This document shows positions 46,167 through 55,009 of a stretch of DNA of 64,000 nucleotides, one piece after another. The translations under genes were made by a program, and so were the position numbers. This DNA is from Paenibacillus sp. JNUCC32 (GTDB taxonomy: Bacteria; Bacillota; Bacilli; Paenibacillales; Paenibacillaceae): NCBI RefSeq assembly GCF_014863545.1, contig NZ_CP062260.1, positions 5,163,501 through 5,227,500 on the forward strand, given 5' to 3'. A model generated the notes under the pieces. The model saw nothing but the letters and a program-made list of their open reading frames with translations. It was not told the DNA's origin and ran no database searches. Numbering within the stretch: the first letter of the stretch is position 1; every line of letters begins with the position of its first letter.

Positions 46167-47079
46167 ACTGGCGGGAGTGCCGCTGTCGAATCCGATATTA
46201 GCAGCCTCGGGCACTTTCGGTTTCGGCAAACCGTATGCGGATCTGTATCCGCTTCGCAAGCTCGGTGGCATTGTCTCCAAGGGATTGACCCTGACCCCGC
46301 GGCTAGGCAATACGGGTACGCGGATCTATGAAACGCCATCGTGCATCATGAACAGCATCGGCCTGGAGAATCCGGGAATCCGGGCTTTTCTGGAGCACGA
46401 ATTATCCGACATGACTTCGCACGGGACAGCGGTCATCGTCAATCTCGGCGGCGGCACTGTACGGGAATATGCGGAGGGCGCCGAGCTGCTTACCGAAGCC
46501 GGCCGCAAGCTGCGCTCAGCCGGCAAACGGGCCGTCGACATGATCGAGCTTAACATCTCCTGTCCCAACATCAAGGAAGGCGGGCTTGCCTTCGGCATCG
46601 AGAATGAGCAGGCTCGAGAGGTGGTTCGCGCAGTCCGCAACGCCACCACGCTGCCTTTGCTCGTCAAGCTCTCTCCCGGGGCGAAGGATTTGAGGGAAAT
46701 GGCACGGATGTGTGAAGCCGAAGGGGCCGACGGCCTCTCGCTAATCAATACGATTCAAGCGATGGCAATTGATATTCGGGAACGTCGCAGCGTTTTTGAC
46801 AGAGCCTACGCCGGATTATCCGGGCCGGCGATTAAGCCGATCGCCCTGCGGATGGTCCATCAGGTGGCCCGGTCGGTGTCCATCCCGGTGGTGGGAATCG
46901 GCGGCATCTGCAGTGCCGAGGATATCCTCGAATTCATCATGGCAGGCGCCGCAGCCGTACAAATCGGTACGTACAACTTCATCAACCTCCGTGCGGGAGA
47001 TACCCTGGCTGAAGAACTGATTCAACTGATGGAGAACGAGGGCATTCAATCCCTGGATGACATTCGAGGCATTATTTGA
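46147..47079 (+). CDS. pyrD: Dihydroorotate dehydrogenase, type 1B catalytic subunit
   Basis: A 310-residue FMN TIM-barrel enzyme. Words: NPILAASGTFGFG, ELNISCPNIKEGG (catalytic Cys of class 1B), VKLSPGAKD and VVGIGGICSAEDILEFI. Paired with PyrK it oxidises dihydroorotate to orotate, passing electrons through FAD and [2Fe-2S] to NAD. It lies 158 bp upstream of the PplA-like gene. Confidence 0.95.
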   Translation: MISIDCELAGVPLSNPILAASGTFGFGKPYADLYPLRKLGGIVSKGLTLTPRLGNTGTRIYETPSCIMNSIGLENPGIRAFLEHELSDMTSHGTAVIVNLGGGTVREYAEGAELLTEAGRKLRSAGKRAVDMIELNISCPNIKEGGLAFGIENEQAREVVRAVRNATTLPLLVKLSPGAKDLREMARMCEAEGADGLSLINTIQAMAIDIRERRSVFDRAYAGLSGPAIKPIALRMVHQVARSVSIPVVGIGGICSAEDILEFIMAGAAAVQIGTYNFINLRAGDTLAEELIQLMENEGIQSLDDIRGII

Positions 47080-47139
47080 CGGATGCTCAACTTCCTGAAA
47101 TTCAGCATGCTCGCCTGGACATGAAGCACCGCGTCAGTT

Positions 47140-47155
47140 TGTGATTTTTTTCACC
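47140..47155. promoter_or_regulatory. Fnr-type box 1 upstream of the PplA-like gene
   Basis: TGTGA-TTTTTT-TCACC, nine of ten matches to the Bacillus Fnr/CRP consensus. Its centre (47147.5) is 41.5 bp before a start point expected from the -10 box at 47177, the classical class II activator position. Confidence 0.7.
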
Positions 47156-47176
47156 GATAACTATTCTTTTTCAGAA

Positions 47177-47182
47177 TACAAT
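47177..47182 (+). promoter_or_regulatory. -10 box of the PplA-like/EET promoter
   Basis: TACAAT, with the predicted transcript start near 47189. A good -35 hexamer is missing, as expected for an Fnr-activated promoter. Confidence 0.55.
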
Positions 47183-47200
47183 GAACTCAAGAACAATATT

Positions 47201-47216
47201 TGTGAAGTAATTCACA
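47201..47216. promoter_or_regulatory. Fnr-type box 2 upstream of the PplA-like gene
   Basis: TGTGA-AGTAAT-TCACA, a perfect match to the consensus. It lies in the predicted leader (+12 to +27), 21 bp before the ATG. In that place it would more likely repress or fine-tune than activate. Confidence 0.7.
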
Positions 47217-47237
47217 AAATTATAGGAGGAAACCAGA

Positions 47238-48149
47238 ATGAAAAGGACACTCTCTCTATCCCTCTCCGTCATGTTGATGTTCGCGCTGCTCGTAGGCTGC
47301 GGAGGCAACGGAGACAAAGAGCCTGTCACCACGGACAAACCGGCAGAGAGCCAAAACACGGATAATGCCGGAAACGCGGAGCAACCGGCCCAAGAAGGAA
47401 CGGCCCTGCAGGACGGCTTATATTACGCCGAAGGCGAATTTGCCGAGGATTCCGGCTGGAAGGAACTCGTCGCGATTAAAGTCGAAGGCGGTAAAATCGT
47501 CAGCGCCAATTGGAACGGTCTTCATAAGGACGGCGGGTTGGACAAAAAGACATTTTCCGAAAAAGGCTTCTACGGCATGAAGGAAAAAGGCGGCGCTCAA
47601 GCGGAATGGCATGAGCAGGCAGCCAAGATGGAGGAATACCTGGTGGCTCAGCAGTCGGTTGAAGGGCTCGCCTTGAACGACGAAGGCCGAACGGATGCCG
47701 TATCCGGGGTGTCGATCCATGTCAACGGTTTTACGGAACTGGCAGCAAAAGCACTGGCCGCGGGACCTGTTGAAGCAGGACCATACAAAGACGGCAGCTA
47801 CCACGCGGAAGCGGCTGACTTCGATGCCAAATCCGGCTGGAAGGAAACCGTCGACGTTACCGTAATTAACGGGAAAATCGCCGCAGTCAGCTGGAACGGC
47901 GTTCATAAAGACGGAGGCACCGACAAAGTCACCCGTTCCAAATCGGGCGAGTACGGCATGAAGAACGGCGGGGCTCAATCCGAATGGCACGAGCAGGCTT
48001 ATCAAGCCGAGCAGTATTTGATCGAAAAGCAAGATCCGCAGGCCATCGTAACGGGTGAAGACGGCAAAACCGATGCCATCTCCGGGGTATCCATCCACGT
48101 CAACGGATTCGTAGAACTGGCAGCGAAGGCGCTCGAAGGCGCCAAATAA
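47238..48149 (+). CDS. pplA: PplA-like flavinylated lipoprotein of extracellular electron transfer
   Basis: A 303-residue lipoprotein: lipobox LVGC (Cys21), an acidic linker (about 25-58), then two homologous domains (about 59-175 and 182-300). Each domain ends in the ApbE-type motif: D153-AVSGVS-159 and D279-AISGVS-285, where the last Ser is the predicted FMN attachment residue. In Listeria PplA carries covalent FMN and passes electrons from the membrane to outside acceptors. ApbE and Ndh2 genes in this locus supply the flavin transfer and the electrons. Two Fnr-type boxes precede it. Confidence 0.88.
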   Translation: MKRTLSLSLSVMLMFALLVGCGGNGDKEPVTTDKPAESQNTDNAGNAEQPAQEGTALQDGLYYAEGEFAEDSGWKELVAIKVEGGKIVSANWNGLHKDGGLDKKTFSEKGFYGMKEKGGAQAEWHEQAAKMEEYLVAQQSVEGLALNDEGRTDAVSGVSIHVNGFTELAAKALAAGPVEAGPYKDGSYHAEAADFDAKSGWKETVDVTVINGKIAAVSWNGVHKDGGTDKVTRSKSGEYGMKNGGAQSEWHEQAYQAEQYLIEKQDPQAIVTGEDGKTDAISGVSIHVNGFVELAAKALEGAK

Positions 48150-48199
48150 GCCACAAGTACGATAGAAAGAAGACAACTATTCCTTGAGGGGAGATTCGC

Positions 48200-50074
48200 A
48201 TGAAACAGATTATCGTGCTGGGCGGCGGATACGGCGGTATACTTACCGCCAAGAAGCTGGCTAAACGACTGCGCAAACAGAAGGATTTGCGGATAACGCT
48301 CATCGACCGCAAGCCGTATCATACGCTGCTGACCGAGCTTCATGAAGTGGCCGCCAACCGGGTCGAGGAGGATTCCATCAAAATCGACCTGAAAAAAGTA
48401 TTTTCCGGATTCCGGAACGTGGACGTGGTGCTGGATGAAATCGGCGGCATCGACTTTGACGGCCAAACGCTCCAGGGAGAGAAACGGACCTACAACTACG
48501 ACTATTTAGTCATCGGTACAGGCAGCAAGCCGACCTTCTTCGGCATACCGGGTGCGGATCAACACGCCTTTACCCTGTGGTCTTACGATGATGCGGTCCG
48601 CCTGAAAGAACATACCCTGAATATGTTCCGCAAAGCGGTTCTTGAGCGCAACCCGCAGGTCCGCAAGGAAATGCTGACCTTCGTCGTTGTCGGCGGCGGA
48701 TTCACCGGCGTGGAAATGATCGGCGAGTTGGCCGAGTTCACGCAGCAGTTATGCAAGGAATTCTACGTGGATCCAAGCGAGGTTACGCTTCACGTTGCCG
48801 ACATGGTCGACAAGATCCTTCCAATCCTGCCGGAGCCGTTAATACGCAAAGCCGAGAAGCGGCTGCGCAAAATGAACGTCAACATCATCACCGGCTCCAA
48901 GATTACGGAGGTTAAGCCGGACGGCGTTACCGTCGGCGGCAGCGACATCAAATCCCGCACCGTTATTTGGACCGCGGGGGTGGAAGGCTCCGATGTGGTC
49001 GGCAGCATGGATGTCGAGCAAAAAGGCCGCAAGCGGATTTTGACCAACGACAAGCTTCAAGTTCCTGCTCATCCGAACGTATACGTCGTCGGGGACAATA
49101 TTTTCTACATTCCTGAGGGCGCGGCTGCACCCGTACCTCAAATGGTGGAAAACGCGGAACTCGCGGCCCCGGTCATTGCGCATAACATCGTCGCTGAAAT
49201 ATCGAACAAACCGATGAAATCCTACAAGCCGACGTTCCACGGTACGATGGTCTGTATTGGCAGCCGCTACGGGGTAGCCAACGTCGGCGTGCCGGGCCAT
49301 ATGTTCAGGCTCAGCGGCTTCCCGGCCATGCTGGTCAAACATCTGATCAACATGCTCTATCTGTTCCAGGTTTGCGGCTTCAACAAGGTATATCATTATA
49401 TGCTGCATGAATTCTTCCATGTCCGGAACAACCGCAGCTTCGTGGGCGGGCATTTTGCCAAACGCTCGCCGAATTTCTGGCTCGTTCCGCTGCGGATTTT
49501 TGCCGGATGGATGTGGCTGTCCCAAGGGTGGGATAAGATTCATAAGATCATTGACGATCCGAATAAAATGTTCCTCATTCCTGCCAAAGCAGCCGACGGC
49601 GTAAGCGCAGCTTCCGCTGCAGGCGCCGATGCAGCCGGAGCCGGAGCGGCAGACGCGGTATCCGCCGCCTCCGCTTATACCGCAGAAGCGGTCACAGCCC
49701 TTCCGGTGCCGGATTTCTTGAAATCCATCGTCGACTGGTCGATGGACCTGATGTTCTATACCGGAGACGGCGGCTATACTTCGCTTGCCTATGTGTTTCA
49801 GACCTCGATGGTATTGGCTGAGCTGATCGTCGGCATCCTGCTGATCGTCGGATTGTTCACGGCACCTGCAGCCGTAGCCAGCGTCGCCATGGGCGCCATG
49901 GTTTGGGTATCGGGTATGGCGCCTAACGAGATGCTGTGGTACCTGGCAGCAGGAATCGCCTTGATCGGCGGATCGGGCAGCACGTTCGGACTTGACTACT
50001 ATGTGTACCCTTGGCTGAAAAAGGTGTGGAAGCGAATACCGATCGTAAGGCGCTGGTACGTGTATACGGACTAA
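48200..50074 (+). CDS. ndh2: Type II NADH dehydrogenase Ndh2 with C-terminal DoxX-like membrane domain
   Basis: A 624-residue fusion. Residues about 1-400 are a type II NADH:quinone oxidoreductase with FAD (IIVLGGGYGGILTAKKL) and NAD (FVVVGGGFTGVEMIGELAE) sites. The C-terminus (about 420-615) has several membrane segments resembling DoxX, with an Ala-rich linker (SAASAAGADAAGAGAADA). Listeria EET Ndh2 is about the same length and also has a C-terminal membrane part. It should pass electrons from NADH to demethylmenaquinone. It follows the PplA-like gene by 50 bp with a GAGGGGAG site. Confidence 0.9.
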   Translation: MKQIIVLGGGYGGILTAKKLAKRLRKQKDLRITLIDRKPYHTLLTELHEVAANRVEEDSIKIDLKKVFSGFRNVDVVLDEIGGIDFDGQTLQGEKRTYNYDYLVIGTGSKPTFFGIPGADQHAFTLWSYDDAVRLKEHTLNMFRKAVLERNPQVRKEMLTFVVVGGGFTGVEMIGELAEFTQQLCKEFYVDPSEVTLHVADMVDKILPILPEPLIRKAEKRLRKMNVNIITGSKITEVKPDGVTVGGSDIKSRTVIWTAGVEGSDVVGSMDVEQKGRKRILTNDKLQVPAHPNVYVVGDNIFYIPEGAAAPVPQMVENAELAAPVIAHNIVAEISNKPMKSYKPTFHGTMVCIGSRYGVANVGVPGHMFRLSGFPAMLVKHLINMLYLFQVCGFNKVYHYMLHEFFHVRNNRSFVGGHFAKRSPNFWLVPLRIFAGWMWLSQGWDKIHKIIDDPNKMFLIPAKAADGVSAASAAGADAAGAGAADAVSAASAYTAEAVTALPVPDFLKSIVDWSMDLMFYTGDGGYTSLAYVFQTSMVLAELIVGILLIVGLFTAPAAVASVAMGAMVWVSGMAPNEMLWYLAAGIALIGGSGSTFGLDYYVYPWLKKVWKRIPIVRRWYVYTD

Positions 50075-50197
50075 TTCTTCTCTATTCAATAGAACGGCTG
50101 ATCGTATCGCGCTTTGACGAATCAAGCTCAAGCCCTAACCGTTCTGCCGGCATTCACACTCTGATCAACACGAGCCTTCCGGAAGGAGTCAATAACG

Positions 50198-50635
50198 ATG
50201 GATATGAAGCTATTACAGGATACGATCGACCTGCTTCGGTCGCATATCGATTCCGGAACGGATATCGATTGGATGGAGATGGATAACAGACCGGTGAGGG
50301 ACATCGCCGATATGCTCAACGCTTATGAACTCGCCTATTCACGCAAAATGACGGTGCTGGCTTGCTGCATCCTGATTCATACTGCGCTAAACAAGCATGG
50401 CAAGCTGCAAGCGAAGGATAACGAGAGACTGACGCGTTTGCTGCTGGACGGCGATTATTTGACCGGACTCATGTACCGGATAGCCGTCAAGCGAAAGGAA
50501 TGGAAGCTGCTGTCCCGGCTTCTCCCCTTTCATAAGCGCATGCAGCTCAGCCTGCTCAAGAACGTTTCACCCGAAAGGATATTCAACGAGCTTAAGCGCG
50601 AAATCCGCAGCTATCTGGAGCAGCGGAGCGCGTAA
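50198..50635 (+). CDS. HepS-like small subunit of a polyprenyl diphosphate synthase
   Basis: A 145-residue helical protein without membrane segments. LTRLLLDGDYLTGLMYRIAV, followed by LLSRLLPFHKRMQLSLLKN, resembles the conserved core of heptaprenyl diphosphate synthase component I (HepS/GerCA), though at half the usual length. AAGGAG is 9 bp before the ATG. It is 32 bp upstream of the large-subunit gene, as expected for a two-part synthase. Confidence 0.65.
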   Translation: MDMKLLQDTIDLLRSHIDSGTDIDWMEMDNRPVRDIADMLNAYELAYSRKMTVLACCILIHTALNKHGKLQAKDNERLTRLLLDGDYLTGLMYRIAVKRKEWKLLSRLLPFHKRMQLSLLKNVSPERIFNELKREIRSYLEQRSA

Positions 50636-50667
50636 GGAGCCATCCATGGAAAGGGGCGCGGATACAG

Positions 50668-51672
50668 ATGAACCTTCATAACCGAATCGGAGTGGATCTC
50701 GCTTCCTTCGATCGCCTGCTCCGGGAGGTCGTCAGCTCAGACCGCGACCTCCCCCCTTCCTCCGTGGTGCTGAGCAGCGTCATGGATCTCATTAATGCCG
50801 GCGGCAAGCGGCTGCGCCCGCTTATGGTCGTGCTCGGCAGCCGTTTCGGGGAAAGCGGCCATGAGCCGGCCGTCATGAAAACCGCCGTACTGCTTGAATA
50901 TCTGCACATGGCCTCGCTGGTGCACGATGACATTATCGATCAATCCGATATGCGACGCGGCATGCCGACCCTGCACGAGACGACCGATGTCCAGACGGCG
51001 GTGCACATCGGCAACTACATGATTGCCCGTGCCATCGAATGGGCCGCCGGTCATCCGGGCGGCGACCCGGACGGGAACAGCGAAGACGTCTCCGAAGACG
51101 AGGCCTACCGATTAGCCGAGCTTGCGGCGCTGGTCACCGAGCTCTGCATGGGAGAATACGATCAGCTTCAACACCGCTTCGACTTCGGACTGACGATGGA
51201 GCAGTATTTGGAGAAAACGCGCTGCAAAACGGCCCTGTTGATGGCCCACTGCCTGAAAGCGGGCGCGGAAGCAGCCCATGCGGATGCCGGAACCGCTGAA
51301 CGGCTCTTTCAATTCGGGGAGTCGCTCGGCATGGCCTTTCAAATCCGGGATGACCTGCTCGATTTCACGAAGCCCAGGGAGGCCATCGGCAAGCCGGCTG
51401 GCGCAGACCTGCGAAACGGCAACATTACGCTGCCGGTGCTTTACGCCCTAAACGATCCTGCCCTTGCACCTAGAATCAGGCAGCTCGGCCCTCATTCCGC
51501 CGCGGCAGACATGGATGACGTCATCCACCGCATCGCCGCAAGCAGCGCGATCGAGCAGAGCGAAGAGCTTGCCCGTTCCTATGCGGAACATGCCCAGCGC
51601 ATGATCGGCGACTTCGCGGATCACCCGGCTCAGCATGATCTGCAGGCATTGCTCCATTATTTCCTGCCCTAA
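50668..51672 (+). CDS. Polyprenyl diphosphate synthase large subunit (HepT/DmkB-like)
   Basis: A 334-residue trans-prenyltransferase. Both Asp-rich motifs are intact: LVHDDIIDQSDMRRG (first) and FQIRDDLLDF (second); GGKRLRPLMV near residue 50 is the third family word. It makes a long prenyl diphosphate for a quinone tail. In Listeria the homologous dmkB sits in the EET locus and is thought to make a special demethylmenaquinone. No MenA homologue (dmkA) is visible here. Confidence 0.92.
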   Translation: MNLHNRIGVDLASFDRLLREVVSSDRDLPPSSVVLSSVMDLINAGGKRLRPLMVVLGSRFGESGHEPAVMKTAVLLEYLHMASLVHDDIIDQSDMRRGMPTLHETTDVQTAVHIGNYMIARAIEWAAGHPGGDPDGNSEDVSEDEAYRLAELAALVTELCMGEYDQLQHRFDFGLTMEQYLEKTRCKTALLMAHCLKAGAEAAHADAGTAERLFQFGESLGMAFQIRDDLLDFTKPREAIGKPAGADLRNGNITLPVLYALNDPALAPRIRQLGPHSAAADMDDVIHRIAASSAIEQSEELARSYAEHAQRMIGDFADHPAQHDLQALLHYFLP

Positions 51673-51700
51673 AGACAGACATGAAGCCATATACTCCAAA

Positions 51701-51739
51701 CGAACAGGGATACGTCCATCATGGATGCATCCCTGTTCG
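51701..51739. other. Strong intercistronic stem-loop
   Basis: CGAACAGGGAT pairs with ATCCCTGTTCG and the stem continues inward through CCAT/ATGG with one mismatch and one G-U pair. No T-tract follows. It occludes an ATG at 51721, supporting the start at 51763 for the next gene. It may protect the upstream mRNA end or attenuate. Confidence 0.55.
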
Positions 51740-51762
51740 ATATGAAAGGATGTTTAATAGAC

Positions 51763-52944
51763 ATGCATCGCACACGAATCTGGCGGTGGCGAATTGCGCT
51801 GACGGCCTTCCTGCTCCTGCTTGCTGCCGGGGGCTTCATGCTATTCAGGACATCTCCTCTTGCGGAACAGGAGACCGTTGACACGCAAGTGAGCTCCATC
51901 GCCATTTTTGCGCTCAAGGGCTGCGGCGGCTGTTCCAAGGCGCTGGGCGTCATGGAGCAGATGGAAGCAACCTCGCCGGACTACCGTTACCAGTATTTCA
52001 GCATTTCGGAGGATACGGAAGCCGTTAACCGGTACGGTATTACGGAGCACCCGACCATCCTGTTCCTGAACGCTCAGGAGGAAGAACTCGGAAGACTGAC
52101 CGAAGATATATCAAGCGACGTGATCCTGAGGGAGCTGGAAGATATCGCTGTGAACGGTACACGTCAGCCCAAGGGAACGATTCTCTCGGCCATCCCCAGC
52201 ACGATGCCCAGCGTAACCCTCCATGCCTATGACCCGCATACCGGTTTATTCACGCGGGTATCCCAGTACGTGCAGACGGATACCTCCGTCAGCTATCCCA
52301 AAGTCAGTGCCATGACGATGCTGACCCAGCTTTCGGATCTGCTGCCGCCTGAACTTGAAAGTGCCATCCCGGCCGGCGTAAACTTCGTAGAAATCCGAAC
52401 CGAACACGGGGTGACCGTGGTGGAGCTGTCCCCATCGTTTCGTGCCTTTACCGGCTCCGAGGAGGGAGAACGGACGGTAGAAGCCATTGCGCTTACGCTG
52501 CAAACCTTTGAAGGCGTGAACGGCGTTCAAGTGGTAAGCGGCGCGTATCGCAGCGACATCCTCTATGCGGAAGCCCTTGCTGGCCGTTCCGACGGCAAAA
52601 CCGACTACCTGCTGCATCCCGATACGCCTCTACCACATATGTCCAGCGTGAAGGAATACAATGCAGCCATCCTCCATGCCAGCCACTTGGCCTTCATGCC
52701 CTGCTTCTGCGGATGCGGCGATGCCGGCCATAGCAGCAACCTCAATTGCTACTATGCTCAAGAGGAAGACGGCAGGCTCACGCCAACCACGCACGCGAAA
52801 TTCTGCCAAACCTGCTTGGACGTTACGAACATGTACCTGGACGGCAGGCAGCAGGGGCTGAGCCTGAAGGAAATCCGGCAGTCCGTGGACCGGGCCTACG
52901 AGGGGATCGAGCCGACGGATACACCGATGCCGATGAATGAATAG
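51763..52944 (+). CDS. Membrane-anchored thioredoxin-like/GerMN/PCYCGC three-domain protein
   Basis: A 393-residue protein. A basic N-terminus and one membrane helix (about 8-28) anchor it outside. Domain 1 (about 45-125) is thioredoxin-like with the redox word KGCGGCSKAL and the cis-Pro region TEHPTILFLN. Domain 2 (about 150-270) is GerMN-like (VNFVEIRTEHGVTVVELS; ERTVEAIALTLQTFEGV). Domain 3 (about 300-385) is a PCYCGC-type module: MPCFCGCGDAGHSS, then NCY and FCQTCLD, with six cysteines. AAAGGA precedes the ATG. It ends the plus-strand half of the EET locus. No published function is known to me. Confidence 0.8.
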   Translation: MHRTRIWRWRIALTAFLLLLAAGGFMLFRTSPLAEQETVDTQVSSIAIFALKGCGGCSKALGVMEQMEATSPDYRYQYFSISEDTEAVNRYGITEHPTILFLNAQEEELGRLTEDISSDVILRELEDIAVNGTRQPKGTILSAIPSTMPSVTLHAYDPHTGLFTRVSQYVQTDTSVSYPKVSAMTMLTQLSDLLPPELESAIPAGVNFVEIRTEHGVTVVELSPSFRAFTGSEEGERTVEAIALTLQTFEGVNGVQVVSGAYRSDILYAEALAGRSDGKTDYLLHPDTPLPHMSSVKEYNAAILHASHLAFMPCFCGCGDAGHSSNLNCYYAQEEDGRLTPTTHAKFCQTCLDVTNMYLDGRQQGLSLKEIRQSVDRAYEGIEPTDTPMPMNE

Positions 52945-52951
52945 GTATGAC

Positions 52952-52985
52952 AAAAACACCGTTCCGTAAAGGATCGGTGTTTTTT
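52952..52985 (+). terminator. Terminator of the plus-strand EET operon
   Basis: The stem AAAAACACCG(TTCC)/(GGAT)CGGTGTTTTT has a T-run. It starts 8 bp after the stop of the three-domain gene and separates it from the MORN gene. Confidence 0.85.
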
Positions 52986-52998
52986 ATCTATATTTTCT

Positions 52999-53094
52999 AT
53001 GAGATGCATTGTAAAACTTACAAAAAAGATGGTCAAATCCCAGTTCACTGATATAATTCCCATATTATAACTTTACGGCAGACATGCATCTCAT
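52999..53094. repeat. Pair of perfect 11-bp inverted repeats
   Basis: ATGAGATGCAT (52999-53009) and ATGCATCTCAT (53084-53094) flank 74 bp that contain TATAAT-like words. No ORF lies inside. It could be a small structured leader, an operator or a miniature-element relic. Confidence 0.4.
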
Positions 53095-53177
53095 CTATGA
53101 TTTGACTGGGTAAATCATCCACCTTATGGGATACGCCAAAATTAAAAATCAGCAGATTAGAGGAGACGTATTACAAC

Positions 53178-54113
53178 GTGATCAGAACATACCTAAGCTT
53201 TTTTACACTGGCATTGCTGTTTCTTATGTTTACCCATGAAGAGACGGAAGCCTCCAGCCAAAAAGTTAGTTTGACCCTCCCTAACGGGGCCAGCTACTAT
53301 GGTGAAGTGAAGAACAACAAACCTCACGGAAAAGGCACGATGCGATGGGGACCTTCCAAAGTATACAGCGGCGAGTGGTACCATGGGCAAAGATCCGGTA
53401 CAGGCAAATACATATCGGACAAGCTTCCCGAGGATATGAAAATCGTCTACGAAGGGGAATGGCGAAACGATCGTCCTAACGGAACGGGAATTCGGAGCGA
53501 AAGCAACCCTGATCTTGAATTTCATGTAATCTCGAAGGGCATTTTCAAGGATCATGACTTGCTGTCAGGTTATACCGTGATGCAATCCCTGGACATCCTT
53601 TGGTTTGAATACCGGAATGGGAACACTCTCTTGGAGTTTTCCGTATCGGACCAGGAGCAGGCAAATGAATTGATGCAATCCAAATTGGCCCGCGGCCGCA
53701 TTCAACTGCTGAATTATTACAAAAGGGATAAGTTCACGCCTGACTACAAAGGGTTCGCATATGCAAACGAGATGGAGGACTACGGGAGTTCCGTCAGCGA
53801 AGGCGTATATCGAACGGGTGACTACGGGGTGATGGAGCTCTATACTGGACTGAATCAACGCTTCGAGGACGAAGAGTACTATAGAGTAGAGGATTACAAG
53901 AACGGGAGACTCGTCTCTGCAAGAGAAGTACCGGAGAACGGACGGTTTGCCAGGATCGTTCAAGGGAAAATCAATAACAAGAAGCATGTCCTTCAGCCTT
54001 ATCTAGGTGAATTCTCAAAGCTATTAAAAGACATTGAAAACGAATCAGAGCCAGAAGGCTGCAGCAACTCGTCCACCAGCGTTTGCGGGACCTTTCCTAT
54101 CCAATTCGAGTAA
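53178..54113 (+). CDS. Secreted MORN-repeat protein
   Basis: A 311-residue protein. A signal peptide (about 1-25) is followed by MORN repeats at about 38-110 (YYGEVKNNKPHGKGTMRWG, YSGEWYHGQRSGTG, YEGEWRNDRPNGTG). The rest is an acidic region without a recognised domain. It starts at GTG with GAGGAG upstream. It stands apart from the EET operon by a terminator, and its part in that system, if any, is unclear. MORN proteins commonly bind membranes or other proteins. Confidence 0.8.
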   Translation: MIRTYLSFFTLALLFLMFTHEETEASSQKVSLTLPNGASYYGEVKNNKPHGKGTMRWGPSKVYSGEWYHGQRSGTGKYISDKLPEDMKIVYEGEWRNDRPNGTGIRSESNPDLEFHVISKGIFKDHDLLSGYTVMQSLDILWFEYRNGNTLLEFSVSDQEQANELMQSKLARGRIQLLNYYKRDKFTPDYKGFAYANEMEDYGSSVSEGVYRTGDYGVMELYTGLNQRFEDEEYYRVEDYKNGRLVSAREVPENGRFARIVQGKINNKKHVLQPYLGEFSKLLKDIENESEPEGCSNSSTSVCGTFPIQFE

Positions 54114-54125
54114 CAATGAACCACA

Positions 54126-54151
54126 AACCGCAGTCCTTAAGGACTGCGGTT
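54126..54151. terminator. Bidirectional terminator
   Basis: The perfect palindrome AACCGCAGTCCTT/AAGGACTGCGGTT followed by TTT. It ends the MORN gene and the convergent ecf operon. Confidence 0.85.
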
Positions 54152-54172
54152 TTCATGCTCTTCAGACCGCCG

Positions 54173-54964
54173 TTACAGCAGCGCGGCTGCGGCCACGGGC
54201 AGCAGAAATGCCGCCACGAATAACGTGTCCGCCCGCTTCCATACAAACGTCCTGAACCTGCTTCGCCGCGCACCCAGGCGATAGCCCCGGGCCTCCATGG
54301 AATCGGCCAGCCCGATCGCGCGCCGGAAAGCGCCTGTCGTTACCGGGACCAGCAGGGCAATGATCAGCCGCGCCTTCTCCCTCAGCGGGCGGGATGACAG
54401 GTCCAGTCCCCGGGACTGCTGGGCCTTCCACAGCCGCTCGGCTTCCTCGAAGATGGTCGGTATGAACCGGAGGGCAATGCCGAGCATCAGCACCAGCCGA
54501 TCCGTCGGCACTCCGATGCAGGTCAGCGGCCGCAGGAGGCTGCCGAGCCCCTGGGCCAGCTGCTCCGGCTGGGTCGTGAAGGTCAGCACCGCCGCCAGCA
54601 TGATGAAGAGTCCCATCCGCGAAGCGGACACGATCCCTTTTTCCAATCCGCCGGCATATACCTTGAACGCGCCCACATCCAGCAGTTTCCCGCCTCCCGC
54701 ATCATAAAGGATGTGAAATACCAGGATGAACAACAGCAGGAACATCAGCGGTTTCATGGCTCTGATGTAATAGCGGTACGGGATGCGCGTGGTCCGGATC
54801 ACCACCGCAGTGAACAGCAGCAGCGCGAGTACCCCCATATATCCGTCAACCAGGAACACCGCCACCATAAAGAGCGGCATGGCCGCCGTCTTGGCGCGGG
54901 GATCCAGACGGTGAACCCATGAATCGCCTTCCATATATCGGCCCAGGATGATTTTTCGTTTCAT
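54173..54964 (-). CDS. ecfT: Energy-coupling factor transmembrane protein EcfT
   Basis: A 263-residue membrane protein of the EcfT/CbiQ type: SWVHRLDPRAKTAAM near the N-terminus, several membrane helices, and two short Ala-Arg-rich coupling helices (SRGLDLSSRPLREK; ADSMEARGYRLGARR). It links the ATPases to an S-component. It is the last gene of the minus-strand EET half-operon, after two EcfA-type ATPases. Confidence 0.93.
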   Translation of the reverse strand: MKRKIILGRYMEGDSWVHRLDPRAKTAAMPLFMVAVFLVDGYMGVLALLLFTAVVIRTTRIPYRYYIRAMKPLMFLLLFILVFHILYDAGGGKLLDVGAFKVYAGGLEKGIVSASRMGLFIMLAAVLTFTTQPEQLAQGLGSLLRPLTCIGVPTDRLVLMLGIALRFIPTIFEEAERLWKAQQSRGLDLSSRPLREKARLIIALLVPVTTGAFRRAIGLADSMEARGYRLGARRSRFRTFVWKRADTLFVAAFLLPVAAAALL

Positions 54965-55009
54965 GTCGGCTCCCTCCTATCTCCTCTGCCTAGCCCTGCC
55001 GGCCCTGTC

